A stretch of DNA of 64,000 nt from Geomonas edaphica (GTDB taxonomy: Bacteria > Desulfobacterota > Desulfuromonadia > Geobacterales > Geobacteraceae), in assembly GCF_004917075.1 (NCBI RefSeq), contig NZ_SSYB01000005.1, positions 372,001-436,000 on the forward strand. Reading direction: 5' to 3'. The notes beneath the pieces were generated by a model. The model made no database searches. It was not told the origin of the DNA and saw only the letters and a list, made by a program, of their open reading frames with translations. Positions 8,713-16,363 of this stretch are shown piece by piece (the stretch's first letter is position 1; every line of letters begins with the position of its first letter). Position numbers and translations under genes: made by a program.

Positions 8713-8752
8713 CGGTCGGGGCAAAAAGCCGGGTTCGGGGATGCCCCGACCG
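8713..8752 (-). ncRNA. Structured leader of the thi operon (candidate cis-regulatory RNA)
   Basis: CGGTCGGGGCA (8713-8723) and TGCCCCGACCG (8742-8752) form a perfect 11-bp stem. The 18-base loop is itself able to fold (GGGGCATCCCC overlaps it). It begins at or just after the expected transcription start and lies about 40 bases upstream of thiS. No TPP riboswitch core could be seen. I recall a published candidate 'thiS' structured-RNA motif; whether this matches it was not checked. Confidence 0.5.
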
Positions 8753-8753
8753 T

Positions 8754-8782
8754 AAACTAGCAATACGGCCCCTCCCTGTCAA
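8754..8782 (-). promoter_or_regulatory. Sigma70 promoter of thiS operon
   Basis: On the minus strand TTGACA (8782-8777), a 17-base spacer and TAGTTT (8759-8754). The -35 box is perfect. The hairpin leader begins immediately downstream. Confidence 0.75.
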
Positions 8783-8852
8783 TCGTTTTCTTCCGCGCAG
8801 TTGCGGCCGGAAGGGGGCGTTTTGCGGGGGATGTAGCGGATTTGTATACGGC

Positions 8853-10469
8853 TTAGGCCGGGGCGGAGGATTCGGCGCCAGCGTCATCGGGAGCCGGCAG
8901 GGAAGCGCTCGGCGCAGGGTGCAGCGGCAGCAGCACGGTGAAGGTGGTCCCCACCCCCTCCTGGCTCTCCACTTCGATCCTTCCCCCGTGCTCCTGGACG
9001 ATGCCGTAAGAGACGGAGAGGCCGAGCCCGGTTCCCTTGCTCGACTTGGTGCTGAAGAAGGGGTCGAAGATCTTGTCCAGGTTCGCCTCCGGGATGCCGC
9101 AGCCGTTGTCGGTGATCTTCACGAAGGCGGTCGCCGTTTTCTGGTCGAGCCCGGTCACCACGATGAGCATCCCTTCTCCCATCATGGCGTGCCCCGCGTT
9201 GACGAACATGTTGACGAGGACCTGTTCGATCTGGTTCGAGTCGAGGTGCAGCGCGGGGAGTCTCCCCGCGTATTGCCGTACGATGGTGACGTCCTGGAAC
9301 AGGATCTGGTGCCGGACCAGCTCGAGCGCCGCGTCGGATATCTCGTTCAGGGAGCAGGGGGCCTTCTGCGGCGGCGCGCAGCGGGCGAACTCGAGGAGCC
9401 CCTTCACGATCTCGGCGCAGCGCTTGGTCTCCCGCAGGACCGTCTCGATGTCGCGCTTGAGTGCGGGGTCGAGGGTCGGCGCGCTCTGGATCAGGGAGGA
9501 GAACACCATGATCCCGGTGAGCGGGTTGTTGATCTCGTGCGCGATCCCCGCCACCAGCTCCCCCAACGAGGCGAGCTTTTCCGAGCGGATCAGCTGTGCC
9601 TGCATGCGGGTCACCTCGAGGGTGCGCTGCTGCACCATCTGCTCCAGGTCGCGCCCCCACCCCTCGAGCTCCTCACGCGCCTTCTTCAGGTTGAGCGTCA
9701 TCGCGTTGAAGGAGTCGGCGAGCTCGCCAAGTTCGTCGTTGGCGAAGCTCGGGACCGAGCCGTCCAGCTCCCCCCGGGAGAGCATGTGGGTGTGTTTTAG
9801 GAGCTCGCGCACCGGACGGTTCACCAGCTTCTGGGTGAAGAAGGTGAGGCTGATCGAGGTGAGGGTGATGAGGAGCAGGGTGAGGAACAGCATGCGGTCG
9901 CGGTAGGCGACGATAAGGGAGTGCATCCGGTCAAGGGGCACCACCACGTCGAGCACCCCGAGGACCTTGAGCTTTTCGGGGTGGAAGTGGCAGCTTGCCG
10001 TGTAGCAGCTCTCCTCGTTGTAGATGGCGTTGGTGATGCCCAGGAACTCCTCGCCGGAAGGGGCGAAGAAGCGGCGGCTGCGGTGCATGGAGGAAGCGGT
10101 GAGCAAAAGCTGCGGTCCGCCGTGGCAAACGCCGCAGACCTCCGAGTACTTGCTGAGCACGGTGCCGATCTCGGCGTCGTCGGTGGAAAAGATAATGCGG
10201 CCGGTCTTGTTGATGAGGCGGATCCTCTCCACCCCCTGCTGAGCGCCCAGTTCCTGTATCGTCTTGTAGAACAGCGGCCGGTCATCCCTTAGCATCTGGT
10301 TGTGCGTGGTCCGGATGATGGTTTCGGAGACGCGATCCGCTTCGGCGATGGCCTCCTGCAGCAAGAGGCCCTTAAGACTTCTCAGATTAAGATAGGCGAA
10401 GAGGGCGATGGTGCAAAGGAGCACGAGGCCGGAAGCGAGAGCAAGCTTGGAAATGAGGTTGAGGCGCAC
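8853..10469 (-). CDS. Haem-sensor histidine kinase
   Basis: 538-residue membrane kinase. Order: TM1 (about 8-28); periplasmic sensor domain with CGVCH near residue 113 and a CX4CH motif in CYTASCHFHPE near 155; TM2 (about 190-212); HAMP; coiled linker; HisKA with the H-box VAGIAHEINNPL near 310; HATPase with an N box (NMFVNAGHAM), DNGCGIP and GTGLGLS. CX4CH is a known haem site in Desulfovibrio cytochrome c3, so two c-type haems are plausible. The sensor is probably a redox or gas detector outside the membrane. No response regulator gene is adjacent. The same sensor domain recurs at 19805-20641. The gene is divergent from the IclR gene. Confidence 0.9.
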   Translation of the reverse strand: MRLNLISKLALASGLVLLCTIALFAYLNLRSLKGLLLQEAIAEADRVSETIIRTTHNQMLRDDRPLFYKTIQELGAQQGVERIRLINKTGRIIFSTDDAEIGTVLSKYSEVCGVCHGGPQLLLTASSMHRSRRFFAPSGEEFLGITNAIYNEESCYTASCHFHPEKLKVLGVLDVVVPLDRMHSLIVAYRDRMLFLTLLLITLTSISLTFFTQKLVNRPVRELLKHTHMLSRGELDGSVPSFANDELGELADSFNAMTLNLKKAREELEGWGRDLEQMVQQRTLEVTRMQAQLIRSEKLASLGELVAGIAHEINNPLTGIMVFSSLIQSAPTLDPALKRDIETVLRETKRCAEIVKGLLEFARCAPPQKAPCSLNEISDAALELVRHQILFQDVTIVRQYAGRLPALHLDSNQIEQVLVNMFVNAGHAMMGEGMLIVVTGLDQKTATAFVKITDNGCGIPEANLDKIFDPFFSTKSSKGTGLGLSVSYGIVQEHGGRIEVESQEGVGTTFTVLLPLHPAPSASLPAPDDAGAESSAPA

Positions 10470-10549
10470 GTTCGCCCTCCGCCGGCGTGACGGCGTCCAG
10501 GGGGGCGCCGGGTAGTCAAGATGCCAGTACGACGTTAGTTTTTTGGGGC

Positions 10550-10578
10550 TTGACTTCTTTAGAACATAATTCTATATT
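10550..10578 (+). promoter_or_regulatory. Distal sigma70 promoter toward iclR
   Basis: TTGACT (10550-10555), 17-base spacer, TATATT (10573-10578). A transcript from here would carry a leader of about 210 bases before iclR, long enough for a regulatory RNA or a small separate RNA. Confidence 0.6.
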
Positions 10579-10725
10579 TTGGCTACAAACTATCTCTGAG
10601 GGGCGCATTTTCCCCTATATGACGGGACTGCTTGTTTTAACCCAGCGTCATACCATCCATGATGCGCGGTTTGGGATACGGCGAGTTTAAACACATTAAA
10701 AGGGTTTATCAAGCGATTAATTTTC

Positions 10726-10758
10726 TTGACACGGCTGGTCAAATGGCCTAGTTACTAT
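10726..10758 (+). promoter_or_regulatory. Proximal promoter candidate of iclR
   Basis: Perfect TTGACA at 10726-10731. The -10 box is ambiguous: TAGTTA at 17 bases, or a better TACTAT at 21 bases. Either would start close to the gene. Confidence 0.45.
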
Positions 10759-10796
10759 TGTTTGAAATTTTTTTGACATAAGAATAGGTGCAGCCA

Positions 10797-11579
10797 ATGG
10801 CGAAAAAAGAGAAATCAGAATACATCATCCAGGCCGTCTCGCATGCCCTTGATCTCCTGGAGCAGTTTCACGACGAGGTGGACGAGCTGGGGGTGACCGA
10901 GCTCTCCAAACGGCTGAAACTCCACAAAAACAACGTTTTCAGACTCCTGGCGACCCTTGAGTCTAGGAACTATATAGAGCAGAACAGGGTAACGGAGAAC
11001 TACCGGCTGGGGCTGAAGACGCTCGAACTCGGGCAGACCTTCATCAAGCAGATGGGGCTTTTGCGCCAGTCCCGCCCGGTGCTCGAGGCGCTGGTGAAGG
11101 AGTGCAACGAGACCACCTACGTCGCCATCCTGAAAGAGTTCCACATCGTCTACCTCGACGTGGTCGAGACCGACCTGACGGTCCGTGTCGTCCCGCGCGT
11201 CGGCGCCCGTCTCCCGGCCTACTGCACCGCGGCCGGCAAGGTCCAGATCGCCTACATGGCCGACGAGGAGCTTGAGAATTACCTACCGACCAAGGAGATG
11301 AAGCGCTACACCCAGAAGACGGTCACCGACCGCGAGGAGCTCAAGAAGCACCTGAAGGTGATTGCCGACCAGGGGTATGCCATCGACGACGAGGAGATGG
11401 ATGTCGGGGTCAAGTGCGTGGGCGCACCGATCCGCGACTACACCCGCCGTATCATCGGCGCGGTCAGCATCTCCGGTCCCTCGATGCGCTTCACCGACGA
11501 GCGCATGGAGAAGGAGCTCATCCCGCTTGTGATCAAGGCCGGTGAGGAGATCTCCCACAAGCTCGGCTACCACAAGTAG
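10797..11579 (+). CDS. IclR-family transcriptional regulator
   Basis: 260 residues with an N-terminal winged helix-turn-helix (QAVSHALDLLEQF, LGVTELSKRLKLHKNNVFRLLATLESRNYIE, residues about 10-65). A C-terminal effector domain follows (TYVAILKEFHIVYLDVVET, RLPAYCTAAGKVQIAYM, YAIDDEEMDVGVKCVGAPI, GAVSISGPSMRF). IclR proteins bind small acids such as pyruvate, glyoxylate or aromatics; the ligand here is unknown. ATG 10797 is chosen because AGG lies eight bases upstream; an in-frame GTG at 10788 has no ribosome site. A terminator follows directly. Targets may include itself and the nearby sfrBA genes, but this is inferred only from location. Confidence 0.92.
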   Translation: MAKKEKSEYIIQAVSHALDLLEQFHDEVDELGVTELSKRLKLHKNNVFRLLATLESRNYIEQNRVTENYRLGLKTLELGQTFIKQMGLLRQSRPVLEALVKECNETTYVAILKEFHIVYLDVVETDLTVRVVPRVGARLPAYCTAAGKVQIAYMADEELENYLPTKEMKRYTQKTVTDREELKKHLKVIADQGYAIDDEEMDVGVKCVGAPIRDYTRRIIGAVSISGPSMRFTDERMEKELIPLVIKAGEEISHKLGYHK

Positions 11580-11605
11580 TCGCACCGTATCCCGAACGAA
11601 AAAAA

Positions 11606-11630
11606 GGCCCCGTCACCATGGGGCCTTTTT
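11606..11630 (+). terminator. Rho-independent terminator after iclR
   Basis: GGCCCC (11606-11611) pairs with GGGGCC (11620-11625), then TTTTT. Preceding A-runs may let it also act on the leftward coaE transcript. Confidence 0.88.
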
Positions 11631-11650
11631 CATTTCAGGGCGCCGGAGCC

Positions 11651-12265
11651 CTAGCGGCGCTCCGCTTCCCGATGTGCTATCTCTTCTTCCCAGAGCCTGA
11701 GCACCTGGGCCTCCAATTCTTTCCTGCTCCCACAGTTGTCGATGACGATCCTGCCGAGTCTCTTCTTCTCATCCATGGGCATCTGCGACGCAATGCGTGC
11801 GAGTGCCGCCTCGCGGGAAAGGCCGTCCCGCGCCATTAGCCGCTCCAGCTGGGTCTCACGGTCGAGGTATACCACCCAGACCTCGTGCACTCGGGAGGTG
11901 ATCCCAGCCTCTATGAGAAGCGGGGCGACGTAGAACGCGGTCCCCGTTCCCGCCTCCCTGAGCCTTTGCAGCTTCTCCTCGGCGAGCCCTCTTATCGCGG
12001 GGTGGGTGATCCCCTCCAGAATGCGGCGGGCTGCAGGGTCTGCGAACACCACCGCCCCCAGCTCGGCCCGGTTCAGGCTGCCGTCCGGGTTCAGGACCTT
12101 TGCGCCAAAGGCGTCGACGATGCGGGCTAGCCCTTGCGTCCCCGGTTCCACCACTTCCCGCGCCAGTTGGTCCGCGTCGATCACCGGCACCCCCAGTTTT
12201 TCGAAGAGACGGGCGACGGTGGTCTTGCCAGAGGCGATCCCCCCGGTGAGTCCTATGATACGCAT
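11651..12265 (-). CDS. coaE: Dephospho-CoA kinase
   Basis: Last step of coenzyme A synthesis: phosphorylates the 3'-hydroxyl of dephospho-CoA. The 204-residue P-loop kinase begins MRIIGLTGGIASGKTTVARL, with the Walker A in GGIASGKTT. It also shows GVPVIDADQLAREVVEPG and ITHPAIRG, and the lid segment RDGLSREAALARIASQM. Length is normal for the family. It lies 11 bases after the FapA-like gene on the same strand, so the two are probably co-transcribed. Confidence 0.96.
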   Translation of the reverse strand: MRIIGLTGGIASGKTTVARLFEKLGVPVIDADQLAREVVEPGTQGLARIVDAFGAKVLNPDGSLNRAELGAVVFADPAARRILEGITHPAIRGLAEEKLQRLREAGTGTAFYVAPLLIEAGITSRVHEVWVVYLDRETQLERLMARDGLSREAALARIASQMPMDEKKRLGRIVIDNCGSRKELEAQVLRLWEEEIAHREAERR

Positions 12266-12276
12266 GCTGCTCCTTT

Positions 12277-13914
12277 TCAGTAGGTGATCCCTTCCTCCCC
12301 GAGGGTGAAGGTCGGGGAGGTGAGGTCCTCTTCGATCTGGGTGACGCTCGAGCCGATCCTGATCTGCGCGCCGAGGAAGGCATCCCGCTCCACCTCCACA
12401 CGCGCCTGTGCGTTGATCTCCATCCGTTTCTGCAAACGCTTTTTTTCGCCGGTCAGCTCGGCGATCTCCCCCTGGTACTTCGTATAGATCCGCTGTTTCA
12501 GATTGAAAAGCCCCGGTTCCATGCTCCCCGGATTTTCCTGGACGTAGGCTATCGTCTTCGTCAGTTCATCCATCTGGCGCTGTTTTTCCGCCAGGGTTTC
12601 CTGCACCATTTCCAGTTTGCGGTTGAGGGCCGGGTCGACGCCGACCTCTATCACGGTAGGCACTCCCGCGTGCGAACCGATTACCACGGCGTGGACGAGG
12701 GTGGCTGCGCGGCAAAGCCCGCCGATGATGTGTCCCTTGCGCCCCCCACGCTCGCCGACCAGGATGCTTCCGCCGGAGGTGAGATCGCTCTGCATAGCGA
12801 GCTCGCCGATGGTGATGTCGCCGCCGGCGGTGATGGCGGCGTTCTCGGCGAACTGCACCGTCACCGCCCCCCCCGCCTCGAGCTGGGCCATTTCCTGCCT
12901 GCTGACCATCCTCCCCTGAACGGCATGGCCGTGCCCGATGACCCCGCCAAGCACCACGATGTCCCCGCCGGCCTTGAGTCTTGCCGCTTCGACGAGCCCC
13001 CCCACCGTGATGTTTTCCGTGGCGGCAACCTCCATCCCGTCGCAGACGTCGCCGGAGATCTCCAGGGACCCCTTGAAGTGGAGATTTCCCGTGGAGAGAT
13101 CGACGCGTTTCAGCTTGAAAACCGGGTCCACGATGACCCCGCGCGGCACGATGAGCGGGTATCCGGAGATCGCCGCGACGAGGAGGTCGCCGTCTTCAAG
13201 GTCGCAGGCGATGCCGGTCAGGTTTTCGGCGAAGGGGATATCGACGCCGTCGGTGGCGGGAAGGTCCACCCCCAGCAGGTTCACCCCGGGTATCCCCTGG
13301 GTGGGGCGCGTTCTCCGCATCAGGGGATCGCCCAGGCCAACACTGACGATGTCCCCCAGGTTGCGGTAATCCGCCGTCTCGTTCTCTGAGAACTGCGGTA
13401 TCTGCGCGGCCATCTCCGGAATGAGGCTGATGAACTGGCTGTCTTCGCCGGGGGCGGGCGGGGTTCCCTGGGCGATCACGAGCCGGGATGCCTTGCCGGC
13501 CGCCAGGGCTTCCCTGATCTCGTCGTAGAGGATGCCGCAGACCACCCCGAGCCGCGCCAGTTCCTTCTCGACCTCTTCTAGAGTGACGGTGCGGCCGCCG
13601 CAGGCGGGCTGTATAGTCATCGTCGTCGTCATGGCGTCGTCGGAAAGCTGGACCGCAAGCGTCGCGTCGCGCCTCTCGCCTATGCGCTGCGTGAAGCCAA
13701 GCGGTGTCACGGCGCATTTCTGCAGCAGCTGTTCTAGCGCCTCGGGAGGGACGAAGAGCTCCCCGAAGCCGAGCTCTAAGAGCGCCTCCTGCAGCTGGCC
13801 TACCTCGAGGGTGCGACGCTGGACGAGCGGGGTGAACTGCGCCTGGAGCGACTGCCCGTCCGGGGTGAGCTGGAGGGCCAGGCCGGTGCCGTCGAGCAAA
13901 TGGTTCTTCTCCAT
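12277..13914 (-). CDS. FapA-like (DUF342) beta-solenoid protein
   Basis: 545 residues with the architecture of the FapA/DUF342 family. A variable N-terminal region of about 150 residues precedes a domain around YRNLGDIVSVGLGDPLM and GIPGVNLLGVDLPA. Next comes a repetitive right-handed helix rich in glycine (GSLEISGDVCDGMEV, AENITVGGLVEAARLKAGGD, AITAGGDITIG), then a C-terminal coiled coil (about 430-510; LAEKQRQMDELTKTIAYV). Family members have been tied to flagellar assembly and polymer binding, but the function is not settled. There is no signal peptide. A perfect 10-bp hairpin stands about 90 bases upstream. Confidence 0.85.
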   Translation of the reverse strand: MEKNHLLDGTGLALQLTPDGQSLQAQFTPLVQRRTLEVGQLQEALLELGFGELFVPPEALEQLLQKCAVTPLGFTQRIGERRDATLAVQLSDDAMTTTMTIQPACGGRTVTLEEVEKELARLGVVCGILYDEIREALAAGKASRLVIAQGTPPAPGEDSQFISLIPEMAAQIPQFSENETADYRNLGDIVSVGLGDPLMRRTRPTQGIPGVNLLGVDLPATDGVDIPFAENLTGIACDLEDGDLLVAAISGYPLIVPRGVIVDPVFKLKRVDLSTGNLHFKGSLEISGDVCDGMEVAATENITVGGLVEAARLKAGGDIVVLGGVIGHGHAVQGRMVSRQEMAQLEAGGAVTVQFAENAAITAGGDITIGELAMQSDLTSGGSILVGERGGRKGHIIGGLCRAATLVHAVVIGSHAGVPTVIEVGVDPALNRKLEMVQETLAEKQRQMDELTKTIAYVQENPGSMEPGLFNLKQRIYTKYQGEIAELTGEKKRLQKRMEINAQARVEVERDAFLGAQIRIGSSVTQIEEDLTSPTFTLGEEGITY

Positions 13915-14293
13915 GAACGCCTCCCGAAGACGCCCAGTGGGTATTCATGGGCGCTTTGCCATTATTATCGGCGCCGCCCGGCAAAAGTTGAGTCTTCTTG
14001 ATGCGGCGTCCGGCAGCGCGGGGTGCCGGACGCGGACGGGGCGATGTTAGGGGGGAACGGAGATAAAAACAACCATTAATTGCAGCCATGCATGCGCGCA
14101 CCCTCTGGGGGTGGGGCACCGCTTTGTATACGACGTACAGCGGCGATAATCCGAATGATTTTTCGCTTGATTAGAGCTGAGTGATGTGGTAAAAACTGGA
14201 TACTGTATACAATGTGACCGGCAAAATTTACTTAATAAATGTAAATATTTAGCCGATAAAGCGGCAGATTTTACAGCTATTTCGGAGGCCTAA
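13915..14293. other. Intergenic region between fapA-like gene and sfrB
   Basis: About 380 bases. It contains a hairpin GCGTCCGGCA / TGCCGGACGC (14006-14015 with 14024-14033), two TGTATAC motifs (14125-14131 and the perfect palindrome TGTATACA at 14204-14211), and an AT-rich stretch (14224-14260). The sfrB ribosome site is at its right end. No gene is seen. Confidence 0.6.
14204..14211. promoter_or_regulatory. Palindromic operator candidate in the sfrB leader
   Basis: TGTATACA is a perfect 8-base palindrome about 80 bases upstream of the sfrB start. A second TGTATAC lies 79 bases further upstream (14125). The regulator is unknown. Confidence 0.35.
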
Positions 14294-16306
14294 GTGGCAG
14301 AGGTGGTTTTTTCCAGCTGGGGCAGAAACATAGTTGACAACCGCAAGGGTGGCGAGAAGAAGGACCTGTCCTTCAAGCTGCCTGCCACCTACGATGGCGA
14401 GCGCCCCCTTTCGGCTTTCATCGGGTGGGACGGGATCATCCTGTACAACAAGGATGTCGACATTCCGGCCATGGTAACCGAGTACATGAAGCGGGTGCAG
14501 ACGAAGTACGTCTGCGGCAAGTGCACCCCTGGTAAGAAGGGCACCCGCGTCATCATGGACGCCCTCGCCGGCATCCTCGAGGGGCGCGGCAGCGAAGAGG
14601 ACCTCGACACCATCCTCGACGTCGGGAGCGTGCTCGCCCATTGCAAGTGCACCCTCTGCCCGAGTTCGTCGGTGCCGGTCATCGACGCGGTCACCCACTT
14701 CCGCGACGCCTTCATCAACTACATCCGCGGCGCGAAGAGCCTCTCCTCCGAATTCCGTTACATCGAGAAGTACACCGCCCCCTGCATGGACAAGTGCCCG
14801 GCCCACATCGACATCCCGACCTACATCGAAGCGGTGAAGGACTACCGCTTCGGCGAATCGCTCTCCACGATCCGCGAATCGATGCCGCTGCCTTCGGTCT
14901 GCGGGCGCGTCTGTCCGCACCCGTGCGAGACCGCCTGCCGCAGGAAAAACGTCGACGAGCCGATCAACATCATGGTCCTCAAACGCAGCGCCTCCGACTA
15001 CGAATGGCAGCATGGCCATCTCCCCCCCATGGTGCCGGCGGAGAAGAAGTCCAAGAAGATCGCCGTCGTGGGCGCCGGCCCTGCCGGTCTCGCCGCCGCC
15101 TACTATCTCGCGCTTGAAGGGTACCCGGTCACTATCTACGAGGCACTCCCGCTCGGTGGGGGGATGGTCGCCGTCGGCATCCCGCCGTACCGGCAGCCGC
15201 GTCACCTTTTGCAGCGCGACATCGATATCATCGCGAGCCTCGGCGTCGAGATCGTCTACAACACGCGGGTAGGCAAGGACGTCACCCTCGATGAGCTGAG
15301 GCAGAAGTTCGACGCCGTTTTCCTGGCGCCGGGCGCGCACCGCTCGAAGCCGATGGGGGTCGAGGGCGAGGACAAGGGTTACAAAGGCTTCTTGACCGGC
15401 GGTATCGACTTCCTGAGAAACGTCTACCTGGGCCTTCCCACCGGGATGGGCAAGAAGGTCTTCGTGGTCGGCGGCGGCAACACCGCCATCGACTGCGTCA
15501 GGGTGGCGCTGCGCGAAGGTGCCGAGGAGTCGGTGCTCGTCTACCGCCGCTCCCGTAAAGAGATGCCGGCGGACGTCTGGGAGGTCGACGGGGCGGACGA
15601 GGAAGGGGTGCGTTTCGAGTTCCAGGTGCTCCCGACCAAGGTCATCGCCAACGAACAGAACGAGGTCACCGGCGTCGAGCTGATCAGGATGGCGCTAGGC
15701 GAGCCGGACGCCTCGGGCCGTCGCCGTCCCGAGCCGGTTCCCGGTTCCGAGTTCGTCATCGAGTGCGACACCATCATCCCGGCCATCGGCCAGGATGCCG
15801 ACCTCTCCTTCATCCCGGCCGACGCGGGGATCGACACCACCAAGTGGAGCACCATCGTCACCCAATACGTTCCGCTCAAGGGGCACGACGGCAAGGACCT
15901 CAAAGACGGCATGGGGAACATGCTTTCCAGGACCCTCATCACCGACTGCGGCGGCGTCTTCGCCGGGGGCGACGCCGAGATCGGCCCGCTCACCGTCGTG
16001 GCCTGCATCGGCTCCGGTCACCGCGCCGCCAAGGTGATCCAGCGCTACCTCGAAGGTAAAGGGGTAGAACTCACCGACGACGAGAGGATGGAGGATATCC
16101 TTACCTACTTCGGCGTCTACGACAAGAACGAGGACGTGCAGTGGCTCGATTCGGCTTCCCGTGCGCACCAGAAGGAGGTGCACGGGGCGCAGAGGGCGAG
16201 CTACAAGAACTACTGCGAGGTGGAACTCGGCTACGCCAACAGCCAGGCGGTGCGGGAGGCCGAAAGGTGCCTGCGCTGCTACCGAGTCGCCATGGTGGCC
16301 GTCTAG
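14294..16306 (+). CDS. sfrB: NADPH oxidoreductase beta subunit, SfrB type
   Basis: 670 residues combining two modules. Residues about 60-140 resemble the NuoF Fe-S segment (YVCGKCTPGKKGT, then CKCTLCPSSS). The rest is a GltD-like flavoprotein: Fe-S region CPAHIDIPTYIEAV and VCGRVCPHPCETACRRKNVDEP, FAD fold VVGAGPAGLAAAYYLA near residue 260, and NADPH fold FVVGGGNTAIDCVRVA near 395. This matches the SfrB subunit of the Geobacter 'soluble Fe(III) reductase', now usually seen as an NADPH-oxidising enzyme rather than a true Fe(III) respiratory reductase. The start is GTG 14294, with GGAGG five bases upstream. sfrA follows after 57 bases. Confidence 0.9.
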   Translation: MAEVVFSSWGRNIVDNRKGGEKKDLSFKLPATYDGERPLSAFIGWDGIILYNKDVDIPAMVTEYMKRVQTKYVCGKCTPGKKGTRVIMDALAGILEGRGSEEDLDTILDVGSVLAHCKCTLCPSSSVPVIDAVTHFRDAFINYIRGAKSLSSEFRYIEKYTAPCMDKCPAHIDIPTYIEAVKDYRFGESLSTIRESMPLPSVCGRVCPHPCETACRRKNVDEPINIMVLKRSASDYEWQHGHLPPMVPAEKKSKKIAVVGAGPAGLAAAYYLALEGYPVTIYEALPLGGGMVAVGIPPYRQPRHLLQRDIDIIASLGVEIVYNTRVGKDVTLDELRQKFDAVFLAPGAHRSKPMGVEGEDKGYKGFLTGGIDFLRNVYLGLPTGMGKKVFVVGGGNTAIDCVRVALREGAEESVLVYRRSRKEMPADVWEVDGADEEGVRFEFQVLPTKVIANEQNEVTGVELIRMALGEPDASGRRRPEPVPGSEFVIECDTIIPAIGQDADLSFIPADAGIDTTKWSTIVTQYVPLKGHDGKDLKDGMGNMLSRTLITDCGGVFAGGDAEIGPLTVVACIGSGHRAAKVIQRYLEGKGVELTDDERMEDILTYFGVYDKNEDVQWLDSASRAHQKEVHGAQRASYKNYCEVELGYANSQAVREAERCLRCYRVAMVAV

Positions 16307-16363
16307 GCGACACGCCGGCCCCGACCTAGTTGAATTCATTACACCGAATACTGAGGTTTTTAT

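Larger units (their letters stand above)
10470..10796. other. Divergent intergenic region, histidine kinase / iclR
   Basis: About 330 bases, AT-richer than the flanks. It holds two plus-strand promoter candidates (separate entries). It also contains a possible stem ATGACG/CGTCAT around 10620-10652 and GGGG/CCCC pairing at about 10600-10615. No gene of convincing quality lies here. Confidence 0.6.

Noticed and set aside
8680-8860. TPP riboswitch upstream of thiS
   Set aside because: No CTGAGA or ACCTGATCTGG-like core could be found. Only the GC-rich hairpin is present.
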